DNA of 64,000 nucleotides from Candidatus Obscuribacterales bacterium (GTDB lineage: Bacteria; Cyanobacteriota; Vampirovibrionia; Obscuribacterales; Obscuribacteraceae): contig JAHBVO010000002.1 of NCBI GenBank assembly GCA_019637435.1, positions 1,731,294-1,795,293 on the forward strand, given 5' to 3'. Made by a program: the position numbers and the translations under genes. The notes below the pieces were generated by a model that was given only the letters and a program-made list of their open reading frames with translations, was not told the origin of the DNA and did no database searches. The stretch's first letter is position 1. Each line of letters begins with the position of its first letter. Of this stretch, positions 19,585 to 29,375 are shown in pieces.

Positions 19585-20271
19585 ATGGCAAACAACTATA
19601 CAAGTAAATACTCAGTTAGCCGCCACAGTGCCACCGGTAAAGGTTCTACGGGGCTCGACAACTCAACGCTCGAAATGTATCAGTCGTTCATGACAGGCTA
19701 CGTTCGGCGTCTCAACGAAGCCACATTCAATGTGACGCTCGGCGGAATCCGCATAGGCTCAGCGAAATACTCGCGCCTGGCTCAGATTAACCTTAAAACC
19801 AGGGTGATCACATTCTCGCGATACGCGATTGAAAACGTGCCTGAACGTGGTCGTCGCTATCTCGTGATTCATGAACTGGCGCACGTCTTGGAAGCCAGTC
19901 ACAACAAAGTTTTCTGGAATCACGTCGAAAGATTCGAGCCAAATTTCAAAGCGATAGGAAAGCAGTTGGATCTCGCATTCAAACGTAATGTTCGCGAAGA
20001 GCAGATGAACCGCTCGCCGGTTCAACTGCCGAACGCCATTACCGGGCGGCTAGAGAGACCGAAGTTGTTATTGTCGAACCCGCTCATGAATGGTTTCGAT
20101 AGCGAACAGTCGGAAGATTTCTCGATTCCGAACGATGGACCTGCCAACAAGGGAGTGCTTATCGTGGATGACGAATTCGACTGTCTCGATTTCGATTATG
20201 AAGACGAGGCTCAATTTGGCACCGTAAGTGGCGGTTCTCTCGTGCTGGACAATGTTGCAAGCTCCGCCTAA
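19585..20271 (+). CDS. YgjP-like zinc metallopeptidase
   Basis: A 228-residue protein with a YgjP/DUF45-type motif: HELAH at 96-100 (His96, Glu97, His100), the third ligand His106 and F-W at 110-111. It is followed by the conserved FEPNFK. The family is predicted to be metal-dependent peptidases with an SprT-like fold. The C-terminal ~70 residues are acidic (VDDEFDCLDFDYEDEA) and are not part of the family core. The ATG at 19585 is the first good start; the ORF extends to 19417 only by overlapping cobU. No ribosome site is evident. Substrate unknown. Confidence 0.8.
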   Translation: MANNYTSKYSVSRHSATGKGSTGLDNSTLEMYQSFMTGYVRRLNEATFNVTLGGIRIGSAKYSRLAQINLKTRVITFSRYAIENVPERGRRYLVIHELAHVLEASHNKVFWNHVERFEPNFKAIGKQLDLAFKRNVREEQMNRSPVQLPNAITGRLERPKLLLSNPLMNGFDSEQSEDFSIPNDGPANKGVLIVDDEFDCLDFDYEDEAQFGTVSGGSLVLDNVASSA

Positions 20272-20526
20272 TACGCGAAGATTGTCTAGAATGCTGGCGT
20301 TTAAACTGCGTGTGGATATGGCTTGACGGTTTCTCGTATATGGAAAAGCCGTTGATTATTGGCTTGTGGAGAATAAAAAAATATCACCTATTGTGACAGA
20401 AGCTCACTTATGGCTGTGAAAGCACGGTAGAATGCAAGAGTCTTCTGGCGACGACGCAGCGATATCGGATGCGTGCCCAGTCGAAGTACTGATTTATCGC
20501 GCACCGGTTTAGGATTGATTCGTTCA

Positions 20527-21792
20527 ATGAACCAGAGAAGAGTAGTTATTACGGGCATCGGCATGGTAACGCCCGTCGGCATCGGACGTGAAGACTGCTG
20601 GAAGGCGCTTCTGGAAGGTAGAAGCGGCGTCAATTACATATCGCAGTTCAATCCTGACGACATCGGGCTTGATGTGAGGATTGCTGCTGAAGTCAAAGAC
20701 TTCAACATCGCTGACTTTTATCCGGACCGCAGAAAGTGGGGATCCATGCTCAAAGAGATGGATCGCGTAACGCTCTTTGCGATGGCTGCGTCCAAGCTCG
20801 CCATGGAAGATGCGAAACTTGATATTCGGCAAACTAACTCCGAGCGAGTAGGAACTTTCATTGGCACCGGCGTGGGCGGTTTGATCACAACCACTGCCGA
20901 CTATATTCGATTGATGGAGCAGGGACCGAAGAAATTGGGACTGCGTACCGTTATTCGTCTGATGCCGAACGCGCCTTCCGGTCAGGTTGCCATCGAATAT
21001 GGTGCCCGCGGTCGCGCAAAGAGCGATTCGACCGCTTGTGCAAGTGGCTTGGATTCGCTGTTCGACTCCTTTATGTACATCAGAGACAATCGCGCCGATG
21101 TGATGATTTCCGGTGGTTGCGAAGCGTGTATCAACAGCTTCACTGTTGCGTCTTTCAATAACATGATGGCGCTGTCGAAGAGAAACAGCGACCCGCAGAC
21201 AGCGAGCCGTCCGTTCAACATCGACCGCGATGGTTTCGTCCTCGGCGAAGGCGCAGTCATCATGATCGTTGAAGAAATGGAGCACGCTCTGCGAAGAGGC
21301 GCTCATATCTACGCTGAGATTGTCGGCGGCGGAGCCAGTTGCGACGCAAGCCACATTGTCGCTCCACATGAAACCGGCGACGGTGCCTCTCGAGCTATGA
21401 GAGAAGCTCTCCGCGACGCCGAATTGGAGACTACCGACATAGACTATGTAAATGTCCACGGCACCTCGACGCCATTGAATGATGAGCGCGAGACGCTCGC
21501 GTTGAAGAACGTTTTCGGTGAACACGCTTACAAAATGGCTATGTCCAGCACGAAGTCCATGGTCGGTCACTTGCTCGGCGGTGCAGGAGCAATCGGCGCA
21601 GCTGCTACGGCACTCTCGTTGCAGGAGCAAATCGTTCACCCGACGATCAACTACATCAATCCCGATCCCAAGTGCGATCTCGACTATGTGCCGAATGCCA
21701 GCCGTCCCATGAAATTGAAACATGCGATGGTTGAGGCGCTCGGATTCGGCGGGCACAACACTGTTCTCATCATGAAGAAGGCTGGCGTTTAG
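20527..21792 (+). CDS. fabF: 3-oxoacyl-[acyl-carrier-protein] synthase II
   Basis: A 421-residue condensing enzyme of fatty-acid elongation, the usual FabF length. The Cys-His-His triad is present: Cys in STACASGLDSLF, His in HGTSTPLNDERET and His in VGHLLGGAGA. N-terminal RRVVITGIGMVTPVG marks the start at ATG 20527 rather than the longer GTG at 20473. It stands alone without acpP or fabG nearby. A long antisense ORF over it is a shadow of the strong codon bias. Confidence 0.95.
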   Translation: MNQRRVVITGIGMVTPVGIGREDCWKALLEGRSGVNYISQFNPDDIGLDVRIAAEVKDFNIADFYPDRRKWGSMLKEMDRVTLFAMAASKLAMEDAKLDIRQTNSERVGTFIGTGVGGLITTTADYIRLMEQGPKKLGLRTVIRLMPNAPSGQVAIEYGARGRAKSDSTACASGLDSLFDSFMYIRDNRADVMISGGCEACINSFTVASFNNMMALSKRNSDPQTASRPFNIDRDGFVLGEGAVIMIVEEMEHALRRGAHIYAEIVGGGASCDASHIVAPHETGDGASRAMREALRDAELETTDIDYVNVHGTSTPLNDERETLALKNVFGEHAYKMAMSSTKSMVGHLLGGAGAIGAAATALSLQEQIVHPTINYINPDPKCDLDYVPNASRPMKLKHAMVEALGFGGHNTVLIMKKAGV

Positions 21793-21824
21793 AAAGACGC
21801 CTGCGAAACTAGTTTCAACCAGCG

Positions 21825-24800
21825 TTAAACTGCTTGCTGTTCGCTCGCATCATCAACTCCGTTGTCCGGATCTGATGAACTAGCCGAGACGGAAGTTGGT
21901 GCCGATGCCGTAACCATTGCCGGCGGATTGCTCTGCAATGCAGCGACTGTTGGACCTTGCGGGACGGTGTTGCTGCCTCCGCTGGAGGTTGATTGGTCGA
22001 TGCCACTGCCTTCGGTGCTCTCACGGTGCGTGGTCGCCGAAGTATTACCATCTGTGCGGAGCGAGTTGTACGCTACCATTGTTCTTAAGTTTTGCGATAG
22101 TGACGGTGCCGATGGATTGGGTCCGCCACCGAATACGGTGCCAGTGCCTCTGCTCGAACCACCGCGATTATCGCCGTTGCCGGTCATGAGTTTCAATTGA
22201 TTTGTGAGCGCCATGGCGCGCGTGAAGCTGAAGTTTGTTACGGCGGTCTTCTGGTGAGAGTTCGGATCGGATGAAACTCCGTCAGCTCCTTTGATTCTAA
22301 TTGTTTTTGCTACAGGAATATTTTGCGTGACCGGTGCTTCCGGCGCGACAGGTACGACGCCGAGCTGAGCCCAGCGGCGAATCTTGCCGGTTTCGATAAT
22401 CGACTCGATCTTTTGTTCTGCGTCCAGGTCGTCCGGTGAGAAGCTGAATCTAGCGGCGATGCCTGTGCCGTTGCTGCTGAAATTAATGCGTCTTGAAATT
22501 GCTCCTACGCTCGGCGCAAAGTCGAGGTCTGCGCGACGGTCCGTATCGTTGTTTTTATCGACAGGATTTTGGCTGTTATCGCGACTTTCTCTCAGTTCCG
22601 GATTAGCGACAGGAGCCTCGACTGACTTGTCGGCATCGCCGCTCTGTGTTTTTTCAAGAGTCGTGCTTGCGCTTATGGCCGGTGCTTCTTGCATTTGACG
22701 CTCGATTGCGTTCAAAAGCAGTTGGCTGTGATACTTGAAGTTGCCGTAGAGCATGGTGGCACCGCCGGCGACCATCGCGGCGTTGCCGGTCGAGCGAGCC
22801 AGAATTCCATATGCTTCCGGTCTCAGCATCACGCGGCCTGCAGCGGTGATATTGTTGAGACCGGCTGTACCGATGCGTCCGAGCAATGCACCCGGTTCTG
22901 AATAAGCGCTTGCCGCCAGTGAACGCATGTTCCATGTATCGCTCTGAAGCCCTCTGATAAATAGTTTGTTGAGCGCTTGAACATCGCCTGCTTCGGCCAT
23001 GGCGAGAAGCTTGCTGGTGTTTGCGTCGAGAGCGCGGCTGCCTTTGCTGAGTGCCGACATCTCGATTTTTGCAAGTGCTTGCTGGGCGTCGTCAACATAG
23101 GTCATCAAGCGCGCATCATTCTTCGCGAGGAAGCGCAGCATCTGAAGATTTTCATGCAGTTCTGAGATGGTGTCGAGTCTGCCGACGCCTCTTATGTTGC
23201 CGAATGCCTTCAAAGATGTGAGATCGCGCTCAACCTGTTCGATTGTGCGAGTCGCAAGTGTTTGATTGTAAGCGATGTTAGAGAGGATCGGTCCTTGCTG
23301 CGAGGTGATCTCGAGTCCGCGAATAGTCTCTGCCTTCTCGAGCGCTTTGACTTCGGTCGATACCTGGCGAGCAAGTTGAACCTGACCGGCTTCTTCCAGT
23401 TGGGTTGCAGCATTGCGTAATGCTCTGACTTCGCTGTCGATTCTCTGAGTAGTGCCCAGTTTTGAAGTAACTGATGCGCTGTTCGTTTCGACAGTTTGTA
23501 TTGCGCGTCTTACCGATTCTTCCGTTCCTGGCTTAACGACTGCTGCACCGCGGGTGACATCATCCTGGAATTTCGCTACTGTGCCACGAAGCGTGGTAGC
23601 TGCTTCCTCGATTACTCTGGATTGTTGACCCATTGTGCGAACTGCGGTGAGCTCGGTTGCGGCGTTATCGAGATTGTTGACGGTCGCTTTCAGTGCCGCA
23701 CGTTCGGTTGCAGGGACCGATTTCTCGACCGCTTGTACCATGGTGCGCAGGCGAGTGGCTTCGGTTGCCGGATTGACGGCGGTCGGAAGTTCATCTGCTG
23801 TGCGCTGAATCGCTTGTAGTTGTTGTTGAAGAACGCGACCGTTAGTCGTTTTCGTGTCGAGTCCTTTTATTATGTCTTTTGTTACTTCGCTGACAGCTTT
23901 AGCTTCGGTTTCAACAGCGGTGGTCAGAGTGTGAGCCGACTTCATGCGCGACGCTTCAACGGCTGTCGCTTCTGCTTTTTGAACCTTAGGCGTCAAATTG
24001 CGAGCAACATCATCTGCAATGTCGGCGCCACCGGTTCTACCGATGTTCGCGATACGGTCGTTGATCTTTCTGACTGTTTCGAGGTCGTCGCCGGTTTTTC
24101 CGAGGTTGTTGGAGAGTCTCGATATTTCGTCGAGGTCGCCTTTAACTGCCTTGGCACCAGGGACGGTGCTGAGTCTTGCGGCTTCGTCGCCGATGTTGCG
24201 ACCTTCGCCGGCCAGGGTTTTGGTTGTATTTTCCAGAGAGGTCAGGCGGCGCGAGGCGCTGACTGTTTGTTGAAGTTCGCGAGTTTCTTGAGCAACTCGG
24301 GCAATATCATCTGCTGCACCGGTCTTTGCTCCGACGCTTTCGAGATTCTTGATGGCACGAGCGATGTCTTCGCTATGGACTGCTGCGTTATCGGTGCCGT
24401 TGACCAGACCGCGAGTAGCGCGTTGAATCGTTTCCAGATTGTTTCTGATTGCCGCCCCTTCAGGACCGGTAACCGATTCTGCAACTTTGGCAATTGATTG
24501 TTCGAGTCTATTTGCTGACTTGAGAGCGCCGTTTTCGATAGCGGTAGCTTCGACTTTCTGAATCGAAGGCTTGAGTGTACGCGAGATATCATCAGCAACT
24601 TCGGTGCTGACGTTTTTAGAGATGTTCGCGATGCGCTCATTGATTTTATTGACGGCGATGATATCGTCGCCGCCCTTGCCGAGATTTTGGCTAAGGCGCG
24701 CGATCTCGTCAAGATCAGCCTTGGCTGCGACCTTTGCCGGATCTGCGCCCAGTCTCAGTGCGTCGTCACCCAGAGTCTTTCCGGTTGTCGCCAACGTCTG

Positions 24801-27776
24801 AGCGTTTCTCTCGACGGCAACTGCGTTACGTGAAACGCTGACTGCTTGCTGAACTTCACGGGTCTCTTGAGTCAACTTTGCAATGTCGTCAGCATACTTG
24901 GAATTGCCACCACTGTTTCTCAAGTCGGTGAGTGCGCGTTCGATGTTTCTTGTCGCCGCCGCTTCATCCGTGCCGCTAAGCAACTTTTGAACGTTGCGTT
25001 GAATGGTCGCGACATCCTGGCGAGCCAATGCCGACTCAGGTCCGGCCATCTTCTCCGTCAGAGCAGTGACGCGCTGTTCCAGTTTTGTAGCGGCCTTAGC
25101 AGTTGCGGATTCTAGTGCAGCGCCTTCAGCCTTTTGGAGACTCGGTTTCAGAGCGCGAGCAATATCGTCGGCGACATCCTGTTCCCCGGTTCGGGCGATG
25201 TTGGAAACGCGCTCGTTGATTTGTTTGACGATGACCAGATCGTCAGCGCCCTTGCCTAGATTTTGACCGAGACGTGCTATTTCTTTAACATCTTCAGCTG
25301 CTGCTGGACCAGCTTTGGGTCCGATTGCTGTTATCTCGCGGGCGATGTCATCGCCGGTTTGTACAAGAACCTGCGAATTCTTTTCGACGACCGCCAGGTT
25401 CCGCGAAGTGCTTACGGAGGTTTGTAGTTCACGAGTTTCGCGAGCCAGCTTCGCAATATCGTCTGCGACAGGATTTTTGCCGACGGCGACTTCGAGATTT
25501 TTGAGCGCTCGATCGATATTTGCGTTTACTTTCGCGGCATCGTCTGCCGAGTTCACCAGCTGGCGGGTGTTTGTCTGCAGAACAGTGAGGTTTTCTCTCA
25601 CGGCCGCAGCTTCCGGTCCAGCCAGGTTATCGGTGATGCGAGCAATTCTCTGGTCTACGTTTTCAACTGATTTTGCCACTCCGGCTTCCAGCTTCGGCGC
25701 CACCGCAGATGGAGGCACTTCAAGCGGACGAATTTCGACAGCTGGCGTTTCAACCGCGCGAACTTCTGCTGGCTTAACTTCGGTTGGGCGCACTTCGCTC
25801 GGCTTGACTGCCGGACGCTCAGCAGGATTCAAGGGCTCGACTGCATTGGTTTTCGCAGCGGGTGGCTTCGGTGCTGCGGTCGCATCATCAATGATCGTTG
25901 CTGGTGCGTTTGGTGCGGTCTTAACATCGTCGATGACCGAAGCGGGCGCTTTCGGCGCGGTGCTTGCATCTTCAAGGCGCGAGACTGACGGTTTGACGTC
26001 GTCAACGTGGCTGGCTCCCGGGAGTCTGGGAGCAGGCGTTTCTGTCGGGGCGACGATTTTGGTTTCACCAGCGGGCGGGACGATTTTGGTTTCACCGGCA
26101 GGCGGGACGATTTTGGTTTCACCAGCAGGCGGAACGATTTTTGTTTCACCGGCGGGCGGGACGATTTTGGTTTCACCGGCGGGCGGGACGATTTTGGTTT
26201 CACCAGCAGGCGGGACGATTTTGGTTTCACCAGCAGGCGGAACGACTGTTTCGCCGGTTTTGGGCGCGACCTTAGCGTCCGTGGCTGCTGGCTTTCTGGT
26301 TGCGACATCGTCGACGACAGTTTCGCCTGACTTTGGCAATTTTGCTGACGGAACTTCGGCAGCAGGGGCTTCGACACGGTGTGGCGCTTTGACTTCAACG
26401 CCGTGAGCTTTGACGGGGGGAACTTCGACAGCTCCTGGCACTTTCGCTGGCGGAACTTCCACGTGAGTAATGCTTACCGAGGGTGCTTCAACCACCGGTT
26501 TCACAGCTGGAACTTCTGCGTGAGGTCTGACAGTCGGGACTTCGACGTGTTTTGGCACGGCGCCTTTAGCGTCTGCCGCCAGTCCCGGCAGCTTCACTTC
26601 CGTACGGGTGACGCCGGGTACCAGGTTGTCGGCGGTGCCGCCGATGCGGGATAGCGGTGTCGCGCCGAGTTTTCTGCCGGCGAGGGCTGCATCTTCAACC
26701 GGAGCTCTCAGCAGAGTGCCAGGCGTTCTTTCTAGAGTTGGAAGCGTGCGCGATGACAGGCGCATAGGTGCGCCGCCTGCCAGTGCCGGCTCCATGCCAG
26801 GCATGACAAAGGTGTTGGCGAGAGAGCGTGCCTCTTCGCGCATCCAGGAGAATGCACGCGTGAAGGTTCCGGGCTGTGCCACTGTCGTCGTCTTGGCTGT
26901 AGTTGCCGCGATTCTTGTGAGGTCGTCTCCTCCGGCGACTGCCATGCGGTCGACGGCTGCGACAACTTTCTCTGTAGCTCTTAGAGCTCTCATACCGCTG
27001 ACAGCTTCAGTCAAAGCTGCGGTCTGTTTCTCTGTCTGAATCAAGGTGCGCATCGCTCTGACGTCGGTCGCCAAACCAGCGGTGCCCTTTGCTGTTCCGC
27101 CGCCACCTATGGCAAGAGTGCCGAGGAATGCGAATGCGGAACCGGCCATCTCGGCTTTGTCACCGAGCGAGCCTTTGTTGAAATCATCTTTTGCTTTGGT
27201 GATGGCTCGGCTGAGCGCGGCGGATGTTTTGCCGTCGCCGAGTCCCACGGTGTCGGCGGCCAGGTCTTTGACAACGCCTCCGACCGTCAGGGTCGTTTTA
27301 GTTACATTTATAAGGGCGTGCTCGTTGCCGGTTTTCTTACCGGTCAACGTGGAGTTGAGCTCGTCCATCGTGTCGCGCTTGCCGAATGCCATCTCCGACA
27401 GACCCTGGGCCTGACCTTTGAGGTTTTCGACTGCGCCCATTCCGAAGCGCTCGAACACATTGGCGTTTTTCTTCTCTTCGAATCTCGTTTGGGCTTCGTT
27501 GTTGGTACTGACCAGAGAAGCCAATTTCGACATCGGGGCGGCGGCTGTCGGCTTGGCTAGGCTGGTGGTGAACAAAGAAGCGCTCGAAAGGGTCGGCGCT
27601 GCGGGCTTTTCTGCGGCAGGCGTGGCGGCGGCGACGTCTGTTTTTGCCGGCGCAGGCGACGATTTCGGTTTATCAGAAACCGAAGTCAAAGATAACGGCT
27701 GCGCATTCGCGTCGGAGCCGGAGTCGTGATGCTCCGGCTTGCTATCTTTCAATAAATCGCTTGTACGGGAAGACAT
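21825..27776 (-). CDS. Giant repeat-rich coiled-coil protein (1983 aa)
   Basis: One uninterrupted ORF of 1983 residues, start ATG 27776, ribosome site not obvious. The N-terminal ~100 residues are Ser/Lys/Ala-rich. A Gly-rich hydrophobic patch (SAFAFLGTLAIGGGG) is near 204-220. A Val/Pro/Lys/Glu-rich region at ~380-700 includes seven PPAGETKIV units at ~512-574. Three tandem helical repeats of 192-193 residues follow (707-898, 899-1090, 1091-1283), each with a RIA..NIx..ADDI pattern. A fourth is degenerate. A second weak hydrophobic patch is near 1690-1710 (MVAGGATMLYG). There is no signal peptide and no enzyme motif. A structural or adhesin-like role is only inferred. Unrelated in sequence to the 1-7849 giant except for style. 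Confidence 0.9.
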   Translation of the reverse strand: MSSRTSDLLKDSKPEHHDSGSDANAQPLSLTSVSDKPKSSPAPAKTDVAAATPAAEKPAAPTLSSASLFTTSLAKPTAAAPMSKLASLVSTNNEAQTRFEEKKNANVFERFGMGAVENLKGQAQGLSEMAFGKRDTMDELNSTLTGKKTGNEHALINVTKTTLTVGGVVKDLAADTVGLGDGKTSAALSRAITKAKDDFNKGSLGDKAEMAGSAFAFLGTLAIGGGGTAKGTAGLATDVRAMRTLIQTEKQTAALTEAVSGMRALRATEKVVAAVDRMAVAGGDDLTRIAATTAKTTTVAQPGTFTRAFSWMREEARSLANTFVMPGMEPALAGGAPMRLSSRTLPTLERTPGTLLRAPVEDAALAGRKLGATPLSRIGGTADNLVPGVTRTEVKLPGLAADAKGAVPKHVEVPTVRPHAEVPAVKPVVEAPSVSITHVEVPPAKVPGAVEVPPVKAHGVEVKAPHRVEAPAAEVPSAKLPKSGETVVDDVATRKPAATDAKVAPKTGETVVPPAGETKIVPPAGETKIVPPAGETKIVPPAGETKIVPPAGETKIVPPAGETKIVPPAGETKIVAPTETPAPRLPGASHVDDVKPSVSRLEDASTAPKAPASVIDDVKTAPNAPATIIDDATAAPKPPAAKTNAVEPLNPAERPAVKPSEVRPTEVKPAEVRAVETPAVEIRPLEVPPSAVAPKLEAGVAKSVENVDQRIARITDNLAGPEAAAVRENLTVLQTNTRQLVNSADDAAKVNANIDRALKNLEVAVGKNPVADDIAKLARETRELQTSVSTSRNLAVVEKNSQVLVQTGDDIAREITAIGPKAGPAAAEDVKEIARLGQNLGKGADDLVIVKQINERVSNIARTGEQDVADDIARALKPSLQKAEGAALESATAKAATKLEQRVTALTEKMAGPESALARQDVATIQRNVQKLLSGTDEAAATRNIERALTDLRNSGGNSKYADDIAKLTQETREVQQAVSVSRNAVAVERNAQTLATTGKTLGDDALRLGADPAKVAAKADLDEIARLSQNLGKGGDDIIAVNKINERIANISKNVSTEVADDISRTLKPSIQKVEATAIENGALKSANRLEQSIAKVAESVTGPEGAAIRNNLETIQRATRGLVNGTDNAAVHSEDIARAIKNLESVGAKTGAADDIARVAQETRELQQTVSASRRLTSLENTTKTLAGEGRNIGDEAARLSTVPGAKAVKGDLDEISRLSNNLGKTGDDLETVRKINDRIANIGRTGGADIADDVARNLTPKVQKAEATAVEASRMKSAHTLTTAVETEAKAVSEVTKDIIKGLDTKTTNGRVLQQQLQAIQRTADELPTAVNPATEATRLRTMVQAVEKSVPATERAALKATVNNLDNAATELTAVRTMGQQSRVIEEAATTLRGTVAKFQDDVTRGAAVVKPGTEESVRRAIQTVETNSASVTSKLGTTQRIDSEVRALRNAATQLEEAGQVQLARQVSTEVKALEKAETIRGLEITSQQGPILSNIAYNQTLATRTIEQVERDLTSLKAFGNIRGVGRLDTISELHENLQMLRFLAKNDARLMTYVDDAQQALAKIEMSALSKGSRALDANTSKLLAMAEAGDVQALNKLFIRGLQSDTWNMRSLAASAYSEPGALLGRIGTAGLNNITAAGRVMLRPEAYGILARSTGNAAMVAGGATMLYGNFKYHSQLLLNAIERQMQEAPAISASTTLEKTQSGDADKSVEAPVANPELRESRDNSQNPVDKNNDTDRRADLDFAPSVGAISRRINFSSNGTGIAARFSFSPDDLDAEQKIESIIETGKIRRWAQLGVVPVAPEAPVTQNIPVAKTIRIKGADGVSSDPNSHQKTAVTNFSFTRAMALTNQLKLMTGNGDNRGGSSRGTGTVFGGGPNPSAPSLSQNLRTMVAYNSLRTDGNTSATTHRESTEGSGIDQSTSSGGSNTVPQGPTVAALQSNPPAMVTASAPTSVSASSSDPDNGVDDASEQQAV
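23928..25658 (-). repeat. Three tandem 576-bp coding repeats
   Basis: Repeat 1 spans 25658-25083, repeat 2 25082-24507 and repeat 3 24506 to about 23928. Each encodes 192-193 residues that align without gaps over most of their length: a Q(R/S)(I/V)A start, GPE(A/S/G), ADDIA with ETRE(L/V)QQ, NLGK(G/T)xDD, and the I(A/S)NI segment. DNA similarity is lower than protein similarity, so this is an older duplication than the 27-bp array. Confidence 0.85.
26053..26241 (-). repeat. Seven 27-bp in-frame tandem repeats
   Basis: Exactly seven consecutive 27-bp units, each encoding PPAGETKIV. Units differ at only a few third-position sites (GCA/GCG, GGA/GGG and one G/T), so the array is young or kept homogeneous. 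It lies in the Pro-rich stalk-like part of the giant protein. Copy number would change the length by nine residues at a time without shifting frame. Confidence 0.95.
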
Positions 27777-28176
27777 AGGATTTCAGTTGGTTGCCGCCGC
27801 TTGGTCCAGTTATTGCCCTTCTGGCTGGGTTTCGAGTCCGGTTTGGTAATGGTCTCGTGAACGCATCTATCCGGTTGGGCTGGATTTTGGACAGATGCAA
27901 AGAGGAATTTTTCCCAGAATACCGGCAAACCGACCGTTTTACATGGGGAAAATACGTATGCGTCGCCATCAATATGTAAAGGAACGTCAGAATTAATGAT
28001 CTTCTGATCTCTATTCTCTTAGATACCCTGCACGAACCTGTTTTTAAACCTTAAAACGCGCGACTATTGGCGCAAAAGCCGTATTGGTAAGATGTGCGGA
28101 GGGATTCGTCAGGTGTAAGCTTTAAACCGACGAGCCGAAACAGCCATCCGCAATATCAGAACCAGGAGAACTCTCA
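27777..28176. other. 400-bp divergent intergenic region
   Basis: No gene supported. It separates the giant repeat gene from cysE and must hold both promoters. For cysE a weak candidate is TTGGCG at 28067-28072 with TAAGAT at 28088-28093 (15-bp spacing). No hairpin or riboswitch-like fold was recognised. Confidence 0.5.
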
Positions 28177-28935
28177 GTGATCGACTGGAGTTTAATTCAA
28201 GAAACAGCCGAGACCATTCTCGAAAAAGACCCCGCAGCTCGCAGCATGCTGGAGGTTTATCTCTGCTACCCGGGCTTTCATGCCGTGACTATGTATCGAG
28301 TCGCAAATGTTTTCTACAAGCAGGAGCAGTTTACGCTGGCTCGTTGCATATCGCAGTTCGCCCGCATGATTACCGGCATTGAAATTCATCCAGGGGCGAC
28401 GATTGGCAGGCGTTTTGTCATCGACCATGGCATGGGTGTTGTGATTGGCGAGACAACTGTTATTGGAGACGATTGTTTTCTCTATCAGGGTGTGACGCTC
28501 GGCGCTGGTGCGGAGGCGCGGCAGGGCGAGCAGACTCGCGGGCGAAAGCGCCATCCGACTTTGAAAAATGAAGTTATCGTCGGCAGTGGTGCTGAGATTC
28601 AGGGCGACATAGTGGTTGGCAATAACGTCAGGGTCGCGTCTGGGTCGATTGTGCTCAAGGATGTGCCCGATAATTCTATCGTCGTTGGTGTTCCAGGTCG
28701 GATTATCTACAAAGACGGAAAGCGTGTCGACGACAAGACTCCCGATCCTGAAGCGGAAGCTATTAAACGTCTGAAGCAGCGTATAGACTCGCTTGAGAAG
28801 AGTTTGAATTCGCTGAAAGAAGCGTCGCCTCTTTCAAATCAAACCGCTCAAGCCGATCTTGGCGATGAAAACAAAGGCGATAATGATGATGATTCTGATC
28901 CCGTTGATGTTTTTCTTCAGGGAGCGGGTATCTAA
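28177..28935 (+). CDS. cysE: Serine O-acetyltransferase
   Basis: A 252-residue left-handed beta-helix enzyme that makes O-acetylserine for cysteine synthesis. Hallmarks are the N-terminal helical part, IEIHPGATIG, FVIDHGMGVVIGETTVIGDD and the GVTLG hexapeptide run, with the catalytic His in DHGMG. It is followed by the loop with KRHPTL and the VVGNNVRVASGSIV coil. GTG 28177 is the start: AGGAGA sits eight bases before it. The C-terminal ~60 residues are a coiled coil plus an acidic Asp/Asn tail, an extension beyond the usual core. Other cysteine genes are not in the window. Confidence 0.93.
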   Translation: MIDWSLIQETAETILEKDPAARSMLEVYLCYPGFHAVTMYRVANVFYKQEQFTLARCISQFARMITGIEIHPGATIGRRFVIDHGMGVVIGETTVIGDDCFLYQGVTLGAGAEARQGEQTRGRKRHPTLKNEVIVGSGAEIQGDIVVGNNVRVASGSIVLKDVPDNSIVVGVPGRIIYKDGKRVDDKTPDPEAEAIKRLKQRIDSLEKSLNSLKEASPLSNQTAQADLGDENKGDNDDDSDPVDVFLQGAGI

Positions 28936-28969
28936 CGAAATGCAGTAGTGTTACTTTCGAGAACACTTT

Positions 28970-28995
28970 ATTCTGTTCGAAAAAGAGAACAGAGT
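28970..28995 (+). promoter_or_regulatory. Stem-loop between cysE and the small coiled-coil gene
   Basis: ATTCTGTTC (28970-28978) and GAACAGAGT (28987-28995) form a 9-bp stem with one G-T pair and an A-rich loop. There is no U-run after it, so it is more likely an mRNA-processing element or operator than an intrinsic terminator. Confidence 0.35.
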
Positions 28996-29033
28996 AAAAT
29001 AAGTCGGTGACAGCGGTTTTGGGGGACAGATCC

Positions 29034-29252
29034 TTGGCAGAGAGCGAGCTTGAGAATGCATTTCAAACCCTATCGGACGCTCTTACTCTGACGGAAACGG
29101 AGATCACCGAGGAAGTCAAGGTGATTGAACAGCAAATCGAGGAGCTGAAGGAGCGCATCATTCAGCTTAACGCCAAGCAGGATACGCTCGCACACGACAA
29201 GCAATCCATCTCTGAGATGTTCAGTCGCTACGCTCCTGGTGGGAAAGACTAG
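29034..29252 (+). CDS. Small coiled-coil protein, unknown
   Basis: A 72-residue protein that is almost wholly helical, with heptads in VIEQQIEELKERIIQLNAKQDTL. The TTG at 29034 is preferred because GGGGGA lies seven bases upstream; the GTG at 29007 has a poorer site. It was considered as XseB, but the XseB signature pattern is absent. Possibly a partner or regulator acting through its coiled coil. Confidence 0.55.
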   Translation: MAESELENAFQTLSDALTLTETEITEEVKVIEQQIEELKERIIQLNAKQDTLAHDKQSISEMFSRYAPGGKD

Positions 29253-29375
29253 TTTTTAAATCCTGTCCGGTGTTTGTATGAGCCGTTGCTTGTGGGCAAA
29301 GGCGTTTTGACAATGTAATATAGAACGAGCGAGCGACTGCTTGTTCTTTTGGATTTTTTTGATTTGAGCCGATAA

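Noticed and set aside
20524..21756. 410-codon antisense ORF
   Set aside because: It covers fabF exactly antisense; its product has no domain and arises from codon bias.
26053..26241. CRISPR-like regular repeats
   Set aside because: Units are contiguous with no spacers, are in frame and lie inside a long gene.
25315..26406. 363-codon plus-strand ORF
   Set aside because: Shadow of the 1983-aa gene; Ser/Ala/Gly-rich product mirrors the antisense repeats.
29007..29252. XseB (exonuclease VII small subunit)
   Set aside because: Size and coiled coil fit, but the family's conserved Leu/Glu pattern is absent and no xseA is near.
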